DNA from: Vogesella urethralis
Lineage (GTDB): Bacteria > Pseudomonadota > Gammaproteobacteria > Burkholderiales > Chromobacteriaceae
DNA length: 64,000 nucleotides
Assembly (NCBI RefSeq): GCF_007644045.2
Contig: NZ_VMDW02000118.1
Coordinates: forward strand, 114,814-178,813
Reading direction: 5' to 3'
Shown piece by piece: positions 43,323 to 51,921 of this stretch. The translations under genes and the position numbers were made by a program. Positions within the stretch are counted from its first letter, which is position 1. Every line of letters begins with the position of its first letter. The notes under the pieces were generated by a model. It was not told the origin of the DNA and did no database searches. It was given only the letters and a program-made list of their open reading frames with translations.

Positions 43323-43527
43323 GCGCTATCGCAGTGGGTGGGTGTGGCCGGCATTTTACGATGTATCAAGTCTGCATATCGAGCCTTGTGCAGTGTGTGA
43401 AAAATTGGCAACGCAGATGGCGCCGGCGCCGGCTTGGCAAGTGGCTGATTTCTAAGCGATTGCGCGCGCGGCCAACTTGCGTGCTTGGCCGGTTGCTCAA
43501 ATTGGGAAAGCTGCGGCTTGACGGCAT

Positions 43528-43537
43528 GGTTGGCCGC
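43528..43537 (+). repeat. Intergenic copy of the GGTTGGCCGC 10-mer
   Basis: In the 288-bp gap between trkA and the histidine kinase gene. A near copy (GCGGCCAACT, 43468-43477) and a CGGCCAA/TTGGCCG hairpin (43469-43491) lie 50 bp upstream. Confidence 0.75.
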
Positions 43538-43610
43538 CGCTGCTTGGCAGATAATGCGATGCTGAAGCTTTTATGCAATCGGACTGGCCTGCGGGCGTGG
43601 AACAACATAA

Positions 43611-44900
43611 ATGGTAGCAATGGTAGGGGTACTGCTGGCCGCGTGTGCGCTGTTGGCAGGCTGGTGCTGGCGTCTGGCCCGCCAGCTGCGGGCGCAGCGC
43701 AGCCGTGCCGAACGGCAGGCGCAGCACTTGCAGGATGTGTTTGCGCTGGCCAGCGACTGGTTCTGGTGGCTGGACGCCGACGGTTACATCGTGCGTTGCT
43801 CGGCAGCGGTGCAGCCGCTGCTGGGCTTTGCGCCGGCGTCGTTGCACGGTTTGCACTGGACGCGGCTGCAGGCGGCGCAGGGCTCGCCGGAAGCGGCGGC
43901 CCGCCTGGCGGCGTTACTGGCGGCCGGGCAGCCATTTCGCAACCAGGTGTTGCAGCTGCATTGCCCCGACGGTGTGGATCGCCATATCTCGCTCAGTGCG
44001 CTGCCGGTGCGCGACGCGCACGGCCGGCTAACCGGCTACCACGGCGCCGGCCGCGACGTCAGCGAAGCACAACAGCTGGAAGCCGCCTTGCGCCAGGGGC
44101 AGGCCGACCTGGGCCTGTCGCTATCGCAACAGGCGCTGGCGCTGATCGATGCACGTGTCGCGGCCGAGCAGGCGTGTCAAACCAAGAACCGCTTGCTGGA
44201 GACGGTGTCGCACGAGTTGCTGACACCGCTGCACGGCATCCTCAATTTTGCCGAGATGGGGCGGCTGAAGCTGGCGCGCGGCGATACCGGCCGCGTGGCC
44301 GACTATCTGGCCAATATCGCCGGCAGCGGTCAGCGCCTGTTGTACCAGCTGAACGGGCTGATCGACCTGGCGGCGCTGGAGGGCGGGCGCCGGCCGTTCC
44401 ACTGGCAGAGCCTGAACCTGCGCCTGCTACTGGAAGACTGCCTGGGCCTGCACGAAGCCGACATCGCCCGCAAGCACCTGTCGCTGGCCTTGCACAGCCA
44501 CCCCTTGCCCAGGCTGGTAGCCGACCACGGCAGCCTCAGCCAGTTGCTGGGCCATTTGCTGGGGAATGCGGTGCGCTTTTCGCCGCCGGGCGGGCTGATC
44601 AGCATCGACATCGACCGCCTTGCCGACCGGCTGCGGCTGCGTATCCGGGACCAAGGGCCGGGCGTGCCGGTTGCCGACCGCGAGCGCATTTTCGAGGCGT
44701 TCGAGCGTGGCGACGACAACAGTAACGGCCATAGCGGGCTGGGGCTGGCGATTTGCCGCCGTATCGTGCAGGCGCACGGCGGCCAACTGTGCTTGCTGCC
44801 GGGGGAGGGCGGCGCCTGCTTCGAGCTGACGCTGCCGTTTGTGGCGGGGCAGACGCTGGAAGGCGCCGAGGCAGAGGCACCGCAGCCGCTTCACGCCTGA
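43611..44900 (+). CDS. PAS-domain sensor histidine kinase (orphan)
   Basis: 429 residues. One N-terminal membrane segment (MVAMVGVLLAACALLAGWCW), a PAS domain at about 40-150 (DWFWWLDADGYIV, GYHGAGRDVSE), the H-box TVSHELLTPLHGILNFAEM (His about 203) and an ATPase domain with LLGNAVRFSPPGG (N-box), RDQGPGVP and SGLGLAICRRIVQAHGG. A typical HK with no periplasmic sensor, so it probably senses a cytoplasmic or membrane signal. No response regulator lies beside it. The start is uncertain because no good ribosome binding site is seen; Met 4 (43620) is possible. Confidence 0.87.
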   Translation: MVAMVGVLLAACALLAGWCWRLARQLRAQRSRAERQAQHLQDVFALASDWFWWLDADGYIVRCSAAVQPLLGFAPASLHGLHWTRLQAAQGSPEAAARLAALLAAGQPFRNQVLQLHCPDGVDRHISLSALPVRDAHGRLTGYHGAGRDVSEAQQLEAALRQGQADLGLSLSQQALALIDARVAAEQACQTKNRLLETVSHELLTPLHGILNFAEMGRLKLARGDTGRVADYLANIAGSGQRLLYQLNGLIDLAALEGGRRPFHWQSLNLRLLLEDCLGLHEADIARKHLSLALHSHPLPRLVADHGSLSQLLGHLLGNAVRFSPPGGLISIDIDRLADRLRLRIRDQGPGVPVADRERIFEAFERGDDNSNGHSGLGLAICRRIVQAHGGQLCLLPGEGGACFELTLPFVAGQTLEGAEAEAPQPLHA

Positions 44901-44918
44901 TGCAGCCGCCAGCAGCGA

Positions 44919-44954
44919 CAAGGCCCCGTGTCGTATGACACGGGGCCTTGTTTT
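44919..44954 (+). terminator. Terminator after the histidine kinase
   Basis: A fourteen-base perfect stem, CAAGGCCCCGTGTC and complement (44919-44950), with a GTAT loop, then TTTT. It may also stop transcripts from ccoS on the other strand. Confidence 0.9.
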
Positions 44955-44967
44955 GCCGCCAGGCGGC

Positions 44968-45132
44968 CTACCCTTGTTTGTCGGACGGGCTGTCGTCGTC
45001 GTCCATCAGGATGCGGTGGGCCGGGCCTTCCAGATCGTCGAACTGGCCCGAGCGGGTAGACCACCAGAACAGCAGACCGATGAAGAACACCAGCACGATG
45101 CTCATCGGTATCAACAGGTACAGGCTTTCCAT
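44968..45132 (-). CDS. ccoS: cbb3-type cytochrome oxidase assembly protein CcoS
   Basis: 54 residues, start at ATG 45132 and stop TAG at 44968. The sequence MESLYLLIPMSIVLVFFIGL has one membrane helix. It is followed by the family hallmark FWWSTRSGQFDDLEGPAHRI and an acidic tail. CcoS is needed for haem and copper cofactor insertion into cbb3 oxidase. Its start overlaps the ccoI stop (TAATG), so the two are coupled. Confidence 0.92.
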   Translation of the reverse strand: MESLYLLIPMSIVLVFFIGLLFWWSTRSGQFDDLEGPAHRILMDDDDSPSDKQG

Positions 45133-47567
45133 TACGTGCTCCGTTTGATCAGGCGCAGTGCATTGCTGACGACCAGCAGCGAACTGAGCGCCATGCCCAG
45201 GCTGGCCAGCCAGGGCGTCACCCAGCCAGCCATCGCCAGCGGCAGGGCCACCAGATTGTACACCGCGGCCCAGGCCAGGTTCTGGCGGATGATGTGCATG
45301 CTGCGCGCCGCCAGGCTCAGCGCCTGCGGCAAGCGGCCCAGCTCGTCGCCCATCAGCACCATGTCGCCGCTGGCGCGGGCGACGTCGGTGCCGCTACCCA
45401 TCGCCAGCGACACGTCGGCGCGGGCCAGTACCGGCGCGTCGTTGACGCCGTCGCCCACCATCAACACGCGGGCGCCGGCTTGCTGCAGCTGGCTCACGTA
45501 GGCCAGTTTGTCTTCCGGCGTGGCGGCGGCGCGGTAGTCGGCGATGCCCAGCCGGCTGGCCAGGCTGGCGACCGCCGTGTCGGCGTCGCCGGACAGCAAA
45601 TGCACCCGCAGGCTGCGTGCCTGCAAGGCCTGGATAAGCGCGGCGCTGTCGTCGCGTACCTGGTCACCAATGGCAAACACGGCGGCCACGCCGCGGGCAT
45701 CGCCCAGCGCGATGACGGTAGCGCTGGCCGGCAGGGCGTCCGGCAGGGCCACGCTAGCGCCCAGTTCTGCCACGAAGGCTGGGCGGCCCAGGCGCCAGCG
45801 CTGGCCGGCAATGTCGGCTTCTACACCCTGGCTGGGGTAGTTGCTACGTTGGCCGCAAGCGGGCAGTGCGCGGTCTTCGGCAGCCTGCAGCAGTGCACGC
45901 GCAATTGGGTGTTCGGAGCCTTGCTCCAGCGCGGCGGCAATGGCTAGTGCCTGTTCGGCGTCCGGATGGTTGAAGCGGTGGCTGGCCAGCAGGTGCATGC
46001 GGCCGTGGGTGAGGGTGCCGGTCTTGTCGAATACCACGTCGCTGATACGCGCCAGCGTTTCCAGCGCATGGCCGCGGGTGGTGAGGATGCCCAGCTGCGC
46101 CATGTGGCCGGTGGCGGCGGTTAGCGCCGCCGGTGTGGCCAGCGACAGCGCGCACGGGCAGGACACCACCAGCACGGCCACGGTCACCCACAAGGCGTGC
46201 TCCTGGCTGCCGGCCAGGCTCCAGCCGATATAGGTGGCGGCGGCGGCCAACAGCAAAACGGTGACGAACCACACCGCGTAGCGGTCGGCCAGCTCGGCCA
46301 GGCGCGGTTTTTCCGCCAGCGCCTGGTCCATCAGCCGCACAATGCCCGCCAGCCGGGTGTCGCTGCCGGTGCGGGTAAGGCGCAGCAGCAGCGGGCTGGC
46401 CTGGTTGACGCTGCCGGCGATCACGCTATCGCCGCTTTGCTTGGCAATGGGGGTGCTTTCGCCGGTGAGCAGCGCTTCGTCCACGCTGCTGCGGCCTTCC
46501 AGCACGTCGCCGTCGCAGGGAATGGTTTCGCCCGGTTTCACCAGCACCACGTCGCCTACTGCCAGCTGGCTGACGGCCACTTCCTGCTGCGCCGGGTCTT
46601 GCGGCCAACCCGGCACTGCGTGGGCAAAGGCCGGGATCAGCTTTACCAGCTTTTCGGTGGCTTCGCCGGTTTTGCGTCGTGCCATGCTTTCCAGATAGCG
46701 GCCACCCAGCAGCAGGAAGATGAACATCGACACCGAGTCGAAGTACACGCCGTGTTCCACCTTGTTCAGCAGCGCCCACAGGCTGGCCAGGAAGGCGGTA
46801 AGGATGCCGATGGTTACCGGCGTATCCATGCCGACCCGGCCGCGCTTCAGGTCGCGCCAGGTGCCGCGGTAGAACGGCACCGCCGAAAACAGCACCACCG
46901 GCAGCGTCAGCACAAAGCTGGACCAGTGCAACATCCACAGCCACTGGCTTTCGATCTCGCCGTCCGGCGCCATGTACACCGGGTAGGCGTACATCATCAC
47001 CTGCATCATCGACAGCCCGGCCACCCACAGCCGGTTCAGCGCCGTCTTGCGCTCTTTCTGGTGCAGCGCTTCCTGGCGCGAGGCGTCGTAGGGGTGGGCG
47101 CGGTAGCCGATGGCGGCGATGGTCTCCAGGATCTGGCTGAGCTTCAGCTGGCGCACGTCCCAGCGCACGCGGGCGCGGTGGGTGGCGTAGTTGATGTCGA
47201 CCGACAGCACGCCGGCCAGCTTGCGCACGTGTTGCTCGTTCAGCCACACGCAGGCGGCGCAGGTAATGCCTTCCAGCATCAGCGAGGCCTCGCGGATGTG
47301 CTCGTCTTCCACGTGTACGAAGCTGTGCTGCAGCGCTTCGTTGTCGTACAGCTGCATCTGTTGCAGCAGCTCGGCCGGTAACGGCTCGGCCTGGCGCTGC
47401 TCGGCGGTGCGGTGTTCGTAGTAGTCGGACAGGCCGCTGTCGATGATGGTCTGCGCCACGGCCTGGCAGCCGGCGCAGCAGGCCTGTTCGGTGCGATTGC
47501 GGTAGCGGATGGGAAAAGCCTGCCCTTCGGGTACGGGCAGGCTGCAGTGGAAGCAGGTCGGATTCAT
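45132..47567 (-). CDS. ccoI: Copper-translocating P1B-type ATPase CcoI/FixI for cbb3 oxidase assembly
   Basis: 811 residues. The N-terminal Cys-rich domain CFHCSLPVPEG (residues 5-15) and CCAGC precede a heavy-metal domain with GITCAACVWL (about residue 99). Eight membrane helices follow, with the ion-site SCPCALSLATPAAL (CPC), then the phosphorylation site FDKTGTLT and hinge GDGVNDAPVLARADVSLAMG. The enzyme exports Cu(I) for delivery to cytochrome cbb3 oxidase. The DUF2318-like N-terminal Cys domain separates CcoI from CopA. The oxidase genes ccoNOQP are not in this window. Confidence 0.93.
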   Translation of the reverse strand: MNPTCFHCSLPVPEGQAFPIRYRNRTEQACCAGCQAVAQTIIDSGLSDYYEHRTAEQRQAEPLPAELLQQMQLYDNEALQHSFVHVEDEHIREASLMLEGITCAACVWLNEQHVRKLAGVLSVDINYATHRARVRWDVRQLKLSQILETIAAIGYRAHPYDASRQEALHQKERKTALNRLWVAGLSMMQVMMYAYPVYMAPDGEIESQWLWMLHWSSFVLTLPVVLFSAVPFYRGTWRDLKRGRVGMDTPVTIGILTAFLASLWALLNKVEHGVYFDSVSMFIFLLLGGRYLESMARRKTGEATEKLVKLIPAFAHAVPGWPQDPAQQEVAVSQLAVGDVVLVKPGETIPCDGDVLEGRSSVDEALLTGESTPIAKQSGDSVIAGSVNQASPLLLRLTRTGSDTRLAGIVRLMDQALAEKPRLAELADRYAVWFVTVLLLAAAATYIGWSLAGSQEHALWVTVAVLVVSCPCALSLATPAALTAATGHMAQLGILTTRGHALETLARISDVVFDKTGTLTHGRMHLLASHRFNHPDAEQALAIAAALEQGSEHPIARALLQAAEDRALPACGQRSNYPSQGVEADIAGQRWRLGRPAFVAELGASVALPDALPASATVIALGDARGVAAVFAIGDQVRDDSAALIQALQARSLRVHLLSGDADTAVASLASRLGIADYRAAATPEDKLAYVSQLQQAGARVLMVGDGVNDAPVLARADVSLAMGSGTDVARASGDMVLMGDELGRLPQALSLAARSMHIIRQNLAWAAVYNLVALPLAMAGWVTPWLASLGMALSSLLVVSNALRLIKRST

Positions 47568-47618
47568 GGCGTGCTATTGTAGTGCAAGAGATGCTTCTTG
47601 TTTTGCCGAGGGTCAATC

Positions 47619-48608
47619 ATGTCCATGCAGCTGGTTACACAAAGTGCGCCGGGTGGCGCCGACACACTGGAAATGGCGTTTGCCGAAAAGCCGCAGCCGG
47701 CCCCCGGCCAGTTGCGCGTGCGCGTGCTGGCGGCCGGCATCAACCGCGCCGACATCGTGCAGCGCGAAGGCCATTACCCGCCACCGAAGGGCGCGTCGCC
47801 GGTGCTGGGGCTGGAAATCGCCGGTATTGTCGATGCCGTCAACGGGCCGTCCCGCTTTCAAGAGGGCGACGCCGTGTTCGGGCTGGTATCCGGCGGCGGC
47901 TACGCCGAATACGCCTTGATCGATAGCAGCGCCGCCTTGCCCAAGCCCGACCTGATGAGCTGGGCCGAAGCCGCCAGCCTGCCCGAAGCGTGGATGACGG
48001 CGTGGTTCAACCTGGTGGACATTGCCGCCGTCCAGCCGGGCGAGACGGTGCTGATTCACGCTGGCGCCAGCGGCGTGGGCGCGGCGGCCATCCAGCTGGC
48101 CAGCCTGCTGGGCGCCCGCGTGATTGCCAGCGCCGGCAGCGACGACAAGCGTGCGTATTGCCGCAGCCTGGGCGCGGAAGTGGTGATCGACAGCCGCCAG
48201 CCCGGCTTTGCGGCCAACCTTAAGGCGCAAGGCGGGGTGGACGTGGTGCTGGACCCGGTGGGCGCCGCACTGTTCGACGACAATATCGCGGTGCTGAAGC
48301 CGGACGGGCGCCTGGTGGTGATCGGCATCATGGGTGGCAGCAGCGCCACGCTGAACCTGGGCTTGCTACTGGTGAAGCGGCTGCGCTTGTTGGGCTCCAC
48401 GCTGCGCAGCCAGCCGGAGGCGGTGAAGGCCAGGTTGGCCGCCGCGCTGGAAGCCGAGGTGCTGCCGGCGCTGGCCGACGGCCGTGCGCGCATCACGCTG
48501 GATAGCGTTTACCCGCTGGCGGCGGTGTCCGACGCCCACCGCTACGTGGAAGACAACCGCAACCTGGGCAAGGTGGTGCTGAGCCTGTTGCCTGTCATCA
48601 CGCCGTAA
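47619..48608 (+). CDS. NAD(P)H-quinone oxidoreductase, PIG3-type zinc-less MDR family
   Basis: 329 residues. MDR fold with LAAGINRADIVQREGHYPPP (about residues 38-57; PIG3 signature), GWxSGGGYAEYA-like GLVSGGGYAEYA and the Rossmann AGASGVGAAAIQLASLLGARV (about residue 146). No zinc-binding cysteines are seen, as expected for quinone reductases (TP53I3-like). It would reduce quinones with NADPH. ATG 47619 follows GAGGG; the TTG at 47598 in frame is less likely. Divergent from ccoI. Confidence 0.88.
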   Translation: MSMQLVTQSAPGGADTLEMAFAEKPQPAPGQLRVRVLAAGINRADIVQREGHYPPPKGASPVLGLEIAGIVDAVNGPSRFQEGDAVFGLVSGGGYAEYALIDSSAALPKPDLMSWAEAASLPEAWMTAWFNLVDIAAVQPGETVLIHAGASGVGAAAIQLASLLGARVIASAGSDDKRAYCRSLGAEVVIDSRQPGFAANLKAQGGVDVVLDPVGAALFDDNIAVLKPDGRLVVIGIMGGSSATLNLGLLLVKRLRLLGSTLRSQPEAVKARLAAALEAEVLPALADGRARITLDSVYPLAAVSDAHRYVEDNRNLGKVVLSLLPVITP

Positions 48609-48672
48609 CCGGGTTTCGATAATCTGGCCCTAACAGCAAATCGCTTCTGCTGGATGGACCTGGATGGGATGC

Positions 48673-48707
48673 GGGGCTGCCTTTGGACGGGCAGCCCCTC
48701 TTTTTTT
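48673..48707 (+). terminator. Terminator after the quinone oxidoreductase gene
   Basis: GGGGCTGCC (48673-48681) pairs with GGCAGCCCC, followed by TCTTTTTTT. Confidence 0.9.
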
Positions 48708-48797
48708 GCCCGCCGTGGCCACCCGCCGCCTGTGCTAGACTGCGCGCTTGCCAGCGGGCGCCTGCCGCCCCGCCCAACGAACACGAAAGCCCCATGC

Positions 48798-49418
48798 ATG
48801 ACTACCGGCAACGAGCCCTGGCGCCACGCCAAAAACCTGCAGCAAACCCTGGACACCCTGCTGGCCGAAGCCATCACTGCCAGTGGCCTGTGCCGCAAGA
48901 TCGCCGAGCAGCTGCATTCGCAGCAGCAACATCAGGGCGAGCGCAGCGCGCTGTCCAGCAGCTTTGGCCTGCTGGTGCGTAACAAGAAAAAGAAGGAATT
49001 CATCGGCGGCTGGCTCAACTACCAGATCAGCCTGGCCGGTGATGGCCTGCCGCAGCGCGCAGACGGCCAGCCGTGCGCGCCGGTGCTGCACGTGGCGCAC
49101 TGGGCCTGCGAGTTTGCTTTTGAGTACGACGCTTATGTCGGCTTCCCCGCCAGCCTGTGGCAGCCGTGGCAGCAGCAGGGCGACAGCCTGCTGTGGTGGG
49201 AAGAGAGCGACAGCCAGTTCGGCCCGGAATGGACGTACACGCTGGACCTGGCCGCGCTGAACAGCGACGACGCGCTGCGCGCCGCCGTGGTGGCACCGGC
49301 GCTGGCGCTGCTGGCCGGCAAGCCGGTGGCCGAGGCGCTGCCGGCTACCACTCCCGGCCTGTTGCGCTACGGCAGCGTACAGAACGCCAACGGCGACACC
49401 GACCTGCGCGTGCTCTGA
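48798..49418 (+). CDS. Conserved-looking hypothetical protein
   Basis: 206 residues, soluble. Features: a Gln/Ser-rich helical N-terminus (KIAEQLHSQQQHQGERSALS), a basic SFGLLVRNKKKKEFIGGW (about residues 56-73), then Trp-rich LWQPWQQQGDSLLWWEESD (about residues 120-138). The family is not recognised. Start ATG 48798 is out of frame with the nearby ATG 48794; the frame continues upstream to 48654, through the preceding terminator, so the shorter start is preferred. Followed by an inverted pair of the 10-mer. Confidence 0.7.
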   Translation: MTTGNEPWRHAKNLQQTLDTLLAEAITASGLCRKIAEQLHSQQQHQGERSALSSSFGLLVRNKKKKEFIGGWLNYQISLAGDGLPQRADGQPCAPVLHVAHWACEFAFEYDAYVGFPASLWQPWQQQGDSLLWWEESDSQFGPEWTYTLDLAALNSDDALRAAVVAPALALLAGKPVAEALPATTPGLLRYGSVQNANGDTDLRVL

Positions 49419-49444
49419 ACGTCCCTTAAACAAGTAATGCGCGA

Positions 49445-49477
49445 TGCGGCCAACCTTGCCAGCCAGGGTTGGCCGCA
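49445..49477 (+). repeat. Inverted repeat built from two copies of the 10-mer (putative hairpin terminator)
   Basis: TGCGGCCAACC (49445-49455), an 11-nt spacer, then GGTTGGCCGCA (49467-49477), perfect 11-bp arms. It lies 26 bp after the stop of the 48798-49418 gene and 79 bp before the convergent tyrS stop. It is followed by GTGCTTTTGG, with a weak T-run. The same stem and loop length recurs after pyk. Confidence 0.85.
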
Positions 49478-49555
49478 GTGCTTTTGGCGGTGGCCGATAG
49501 CAAAACACCCGGCGCGGAGCCGGGTGTGCGGGTAATGCGTGCCGTTAGGCGAGGC

Positions 49556-50830
49556 TTAGATCCACTGGATCAGCGTGTGGTTTTTCTTGCCGCGTTTCAG
49601 CAGGCTGTACTGGCCAAACAGGCGGTCGCTATCGGCCACCTGGTAGTCCAGCGCCTCGATCTTGTTACCGTTGATGCTGACCGCGCCGCTCTGGATGAAG
49701 GTACGGGCTTCGGACTTGGACTTGGCCAGGCCACCGGCCACCAGCGCGTCGATCAGGCCGGCTTGCGCCAGCGCGATCTGCACGCACGGCATGCCGTCTT
49801 GTGCCAGCTGCGCCAGGTCGGAGGCGGTGAGGTCGGCGACGCTGCCGCTGAACAGGCTGGCGCTGATGCGCTGCGCGGCGTCCACGGCGGCCTGGCCGTG
49901 CACCAGCGCCGTAGCTTGCTCGGCCAGAATGCGTTGCGCCTGCGGCTTGCCGCCGCTGGTCTTGTCCTGCTCTTCGATGGCGGCGATCTCGTCCAGCGAC
50001 AGGAAGGTGAAGTAGCGCAGGAACTTGTACACGTCGGCGTCGGCGGTGTTCAGCCAGAACTGGTAGAACGCGTACGGGCTGGTCTTGCTGGCATCCAGCC
50101 ATACAGCGCCGCCTTCGGTCTTGCCGAATTTGGTGCCGTCGGCCTTGGTCACCAGCGGCAGAGTCAGGCCGTAAACCTGTTTCTGGTGGATGCGGCGGGT
50201 GAGGTCGGTACCAGCGGTGATGTTGCCCCACTGGTCGGAACCGCCAATCTGCAGTACGCAGCCGTGGCGACGGTACAGCTCGGCAAAGTCGTAACCTTGC
50301 AGCAGGCTGTAGCTGAATTCGGTGTAGCTGATGCCCTGGTCTTCGCGGTTGATGCGCTGCTGTACCGATTCCTTCTTGATCATCTGGTTGACGGAGAAGT
50401 GCTTGCCGATGTCGCGCAGGAACTCCAGTGCGCCCATGCCGCCAAACCAGTCGTAGTTGTTGGCCATGATGGCGGCGTTGTCGCCGTCAAAGCTCAGGAA
50501 CGGCGATACCTGGCCGCGGATTTTTTCTACCCAGCTGGCAATCACGTCCGGGGTGTTCAGCTTGCGTTCGGTAGCCTTGAAACTGGGGTCGCCGATCATG
50601 CCGGTGGCGCCGCCTACCAGGGCGATCGGCTTGTGGCCGGCTTGCTGGAAGCGCTTCAGCACCAGTACCGGTACCAGATGGCCCAGGTGCAGGCTGTCGG
50701 CGGTGGGGTCGAAGCCGCAATACAGGGTCACGCTTTCCTTGGCCAGCAGTTCCTCTAGGGCAGCGGCGTCGGTTTGTTGTGCAATCAGACCGCGTGCTTG
50801 CAGTTCCTGGATAAGCGAGACTTGGGACAT
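49556..50830 (-). CDS. tyrS: Tyrosyl-tRNA synthetase
   Basis: 424 residues. It charges tRNA-Tyr. The HIGH-like motif is HLGH ([19 protein letters not shown], about residues 40-58) and the KMSKS loop is KFGKTEGG (about residue 236). The C-terminal S4 RNA-binding domain begins near residue 355 ([19 protein letters not shown]). This is the 'TyrRS-alpha' bacterial type. ATG 50830 is preceded by AGGAGA; the upstream frame to 50932 lacks family sequence. Confidence 0.95.
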   Translation of the reverse strand: MSQVSLIQELQARGLIAQQTDAAALEELLAKESVTLYCGFDPTADSLHLGHLVPVLVLKRFQQAGHKPIALVGGATGMIGDPSFKATERKLNTPDVIASWVEKIRGQVSPFLSFDGDNAAIMANNYDWFGGMGALEFLRDIGKHFSVNQMIKKESVQQRINREDQGISYTEFSYSLLQGYDFAELYRRHGCVLQIGGSDQWGNITAGTDLTRRIHQKQVYGLTLPLVTKADGTKFGKTEGGAVWLDASKTSPYAFYQFWLNTADADVYKFLRYFTFLSLDEIAAIEEQDKTSGGKPQAQRILAEQATALVHGQAAVDAAQRISASLFSGSVADLTASDLAQLAQDGMPCVQIALAQAGLIDALVAGGLAKSKSEARTFIQSGAVSINGNKIEALDYQVADSDRLFGQYSLLKRGKKNHTLIQWI

Positions 50831-51031
50831 CTGTATTGTTCTCCTGAATGGTCGGGGCGCGCGGCCCCACAGCAAAACGTCAAGTTTACCCGATTTTGCC
50901 GTTTTGCTGCGTTGGCACATGGCGGCCAACATTTGTTAAGGATTGCTGCAACACTTGATATGGCAGCAGGGTTAAACTCCTCGCTACATGAGGACATGCC
51001 GGCACTGGCCGGTACAAAAGGGAGAGGGTAA

Positions 51032-51682
51032 ATGAGTAACAAGGTAAAAGTATGGGACGTGCCAACGCGATTGTTTCACTGGACGCTGCTGGCGATGTTT
51101 ATCGGCATGTGGTTGTCGGCCGAAAACGGCCAGCTGCAAATCCACACCAAACTGGGGGTGGCGATGCTGGTGCTGGTGGTGTTTCGCGTGCTGTGGGGCT
51201 TTGTGGGTAGCCAGACCGCGCGCTTCAGCGACTTCTTCAAGCCCTGTCAGGTAAAAGCCTACCTGCGTGGCGAAGTCAGCGAAAACCAGCAGCCGGGCCA
51301 CAACCCGCTGGGTGGCCTGATGGTGCTGGCGCTGCTGGGCGCGCTGCTGGTGCAGCTGGGCCTGGGCCTGTTTGCCGCCGATGTGGACAGCTACACCTTC
51401 GACGGCCCGCTGGCCAAGCTGATCGATAGCAGCCTGGCCGAGCAGATTACCGAATGGCACGAACTGTGGTTCAACCTGCTGCTGGGCTTGGTTGGCGTGC
51501 ACGTACTGGCGATTGTGGCCTACCGCAAGCTGAAAAACGTGAACCTGGTGCCGCCGATGATCACCGGCAGCAAAACGCTGGCAGGCGAGGTCAAGCCCTT
51601 GCGCTTCGTCTCGCCCTGGTTGGCGCTGGTAGTGCTGGCGGTGGCAGCCGTATTGGTGGTGGGGGGCTTGTCGCTGGTGTAA
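51032..51682 (+). CDS. Cytochrome b561-like membrane protein (COG3658)
   Basis: 216 residues, four to five membrane helices with His residues typical of di-haem b561-like proteins: RLFHWTLLAMFIGMW (about residues 13-27), NGQLQIHTKLGVAMLV (His 39) and the later ITEWHELWFN and LVGVHVLAIV. It probably passes electrons across the inner membrane, often from soluble c-type cytochromes. GGGAGAG precedes ATG 51032. Monocistronic, terminated at 51703. Confidence 0.88.
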   Translation: MSNKVKVWDVPTRLFHWTLLAMFIGMWLSAENGQLQIHTKLGVAMLVLVVFRVLWGFVGSQTARFSDFFKPCQVKAYLRGEVSENQQPGHNPLGGLMVLALLGALLVQLGLGLFAADVDSYTFDGPLAKLIDSSLAEQITEWHELWFNLLLGLVGVHVLAIVAYRKLKNVNLVPPMITGSKTLAGEVKPLRFVSPWLALVVLAVAAVLVVGGLSLV

Positions 51683-51702
51683 ACACCGACGTCGGGTTTG
51701 GC

Positions 51703-51730
51703 AAAGGCACGCTGCGGCGTGCCTTTTGTT
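51703..51730 (+). terminator. Terminator after the b561-like gene
   Basis: AAAGGCACGC (51703-51712), loop TGCG, GCGTGCCTTT (51717-51726), then TGTTTT. Confidence 0.85.
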
Positions 51731-51921
51731 TTGCCTTCAGGTAGTGCGCGCGCTACGGTCATGCTGCTTTGGGCCGCCGCGGGTAGGCAAAACCTGTCTG
51801 CCCGGGTGGTTTTTCATGGTGGATGCTGCAGTAATCTGCTGCGCGCAGGCTTTAACTGTAATCAATTTAGTACACGGCCATTTCGTACCATAATGAGGCA
51901 ACGATAAACGGAGACCACACC

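Noticed and set aside
41973..43400. 475-codon plus-strand frame opposite trkA
   Set aside because: Antisense to a well-supported gene; no homology-like motifs.
43334..44725. 463-codon frame overlapping the histidine kinase in another frame
   Set aside because: Ala/Gly/Arg-rich composition; the kinase frame has all family boxes.
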